Of a stretch of 64,000 nucleotides of DNA, positions 63,057-64,000 are shown piece after piece. Source of the DNA: Mucilaginibacter rivuli. GTDB lineage: Bacteria > Bacteroidota > Bacteroidia > Sphingobacteriales > Sphingobacteriaceae. The notes beneath the pieces were generated by a model that was given only the letters and a program-made list of their open reading frames with translations, was not told where the DNA came from and did not search any database. Made by a program: the position numbers and the translations under genes. The DNA lies in NCBI RefSeq assembly GCF_019391655.1, contig NZ_JAHXPQ010000002.1, positions 1-64,000 on the forward strand, read 5' to 3'. The stretch's first letter is position 1. Each line of letters starts with the position of its first letter.

Positions 63057-64000
63057 ATGAAGCGAATTTTATTTTTTATGGCCTTTACCGGCCTTTTTAG
63101 CTTAAACGTGGTTGCACAACAGCAATTGGAATCTAAAAGTATAATTGATGGCTTTTACCTGCTTTCGATGGATAAAATGCTTGACACAATTGCAGAGCAG
63201 ACCCAATTGCATATCGTATATGACAAGGATATGGTTAAGGGGTATTCTATTGTCGATCATTTTTTCAGGGAGAAAGTCCGGGACGTCTTAGGTAAAATAT
63301 GCAGCGATAATGGCTTGCATTACTGGGTAGAATCAGACAAAACCATTTACATTATTCGTAATCCGGAAGATGTCAGTTTGCTCAAGAAAAAGAGCAGTAA
63401 CGAAATTAAGCCTGTTTTTACCATTACACGTGAAACGCAGGAGAATTTCCCACCAGTCGTTGCCACGCGCCGGGAACCGACGCATACAGCAGAAAAGCAG
63501 CAACCTTTTGCTGTCAGCGGACGGGTGATAGACCAGGCAAGCGGTGAATCCCTTCCATCTGCGATTGTCAGGCTGCGTAATAGTTCTATTGTTGCGGCTA
63601 CGAATACGGATGGATATTTTACACTCTTAAAGGTACCCGCAGATACCTGCATTTTAGAGATATCGTACATAGGTTATCAACCGGCTGTCTATAGTTTACA
63701 GCCCGAGAACCGTACCGGGCAACTTACCATCGGTCTTTTTTCATCCGTACGGACGCTCACGGAAGTAAACATAAAAGACAAAAAGAGCGATGGCGTAATG
63801 AGTATTGACAAGAGGCGCGTCAGTGTCCTGCAAATAACGCCTTCCAAGCTTGATGAGCTGCCAAATATTGGAGAAAAAGATATTCTGCGCTCATTCCAAT
63901 TAATGCCGGGTATTAGCGGGAGTAACGAATCGTCATCCGGTGCATATGTCCGTGGGGGTACCCCAGATCAGAATTTGGTATTATTTGACGGATTTACAGT
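63057..64000 (+). CDS. TonB-dependent receptor with STN domain, N-terminal part only
   Basis: The reading frame from ATG 63057 stays open to the window end (314 codons). A signal peptide (ILFFMAFTGLFSLNVVAQ) is followed by a secretin/TonB N-terminal short domain (MLDTIAEQTQLHIVYDKDM, about 36-90). Next come a CarboxypepD_reg-like domain (VSGRVIDQASGESLPSAIV, about 157-235) and the start of the plug (SFQLMPGISGSNESSSGAYV then RGGTPDQNLVLFDGFT). An STN domain usually means signal transfer to an anti-sigma factor, though none is in view. The barrel lies beyond the window. Confidence 0.9.
   Translation, partial: MKRILFFMAFTGLFSLNVVAQQQLESKSIIDGFYLLSMDKMLDTIAEQTQLHIVYDKDMVKGYSIVDHFFREKVRDVLGKICSDNGLHYWVESDKTIYIIRNPEDVSLLKKKSSNEIKPVFTITRETQENFPPVVATRREPTHTAEKQQPFAVSGRVIDQASGESLPSAIVRLRNSSIVAATNTDGYFTLLKVPADTCILEISYIGYQPAVYSLQPENRTGQLTIGLFSSVRTLTEVNIKDKKSDGVMSIDKRRVSVLQITPSKLDELPNIGEKDILRSFQLMPGISGSNESSSGAYVRGGTPDQNLVLFDGFT

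Overview
The window looks like a chromosome segment from a Bacteroidota of the family Sphingobacteriaceae, most likely Mucilaginibacter or a close relative. The reasons are: moderate GC, little Shine-Dalgarno signal, several exact TAnnTTTG-type -7 promoter boxes, carboxypeptidase-regulatory/TonB-dependent receptors, DUF4249 and LytTR regulation, and Bacteroidetes-type mobilization genes. The genus is an inference.

Left flank (1-11,940) is ordinary chromosome: uridine kinase, a LysM/RlpA-like envelope protein, a DUF4905-like protein, a FadL-like outer-membrane protein, a Tyr/Gly-rich lipoprotein, proS, a cystathionine gamma-synthase/lyase, an SMI1/KNR4 protein, a TIGR02757 (DUF2400) protein carrying an in-frame repeat insertion, a DUF5655-like protein, and mnmE preceded by an 83-bp heptanucleotide array.

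Mobile defence island (about 11,975 to about 45,300). Directly after mnmE come an excisionase-like HTH gene and a tyrosine recombinase, then a 51-nt perfect hairpin and the 3' half of a tRNA-Asn gene. That fragment shares a 12-bp core with the hairpin behind mnmE, which suggests nested or tandem integrations. The cargo follows: (a) a divergent pair of a 1,267-aa SEC-C/PD-(D/E)XK protein and a DUF4297-like nuclease/STAND NTPase/TPR protein, the latter followed by a Schlafen/AlbA_2 protein; (b) a 576-aa PD-(D/E)XK protein facing away from a three-gene run made of a 751-aa zinc-ribbon/PD-(D/E)XK protein, a HamA-like nuclease and a HamB-like helicase with a C-terminal HIRAN-like domain (Hachiman-like); (c) a mobilization block with VirD4-type coupling protein, MobB-type relaxase, ribbon-helix-helix accessory protein, an oriT candidate and a TOPRIM primase; (d) a second defence block with a DUF2971 protein, an AbiV-family protein overlapping a nuclease-like gene, strong nested hairpins, and a Septu-like HNH + ATPase pair (PtuB/PtuA). 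No type IV secretion genes are present, so the element looks mobilizable rather than self-conjugative.

Right flank (45,402-64,000) looks chromosomal and envelope-related: a frameshifted outer-membrane phospholipase A gene, a TonB-dependent receptor with its DUF4249 lipoprotein partner, a LOG-family gene, a complete RND efflux set (inner-membrane pump, adaptor, TolC) next to a LytS/LytTR two-component system and a second small histidine kinase, a secreted Gly/Pro/Met-tailed protein coupled to an outer-membrane beta-barrel receptor, and the first 944 bp of another STN-containing TonB-dependent receptor cut by the window end.

The most interesting content is the density of different nuclease-bearing proteins in one mobilizable island: six PD-(D/E)XK or PD-(D/E)XK-like proteins plus one HNH. 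Several of these have no domain I recognise outside the nuclease motif. All calls are made by reading motifs; no database search was run.
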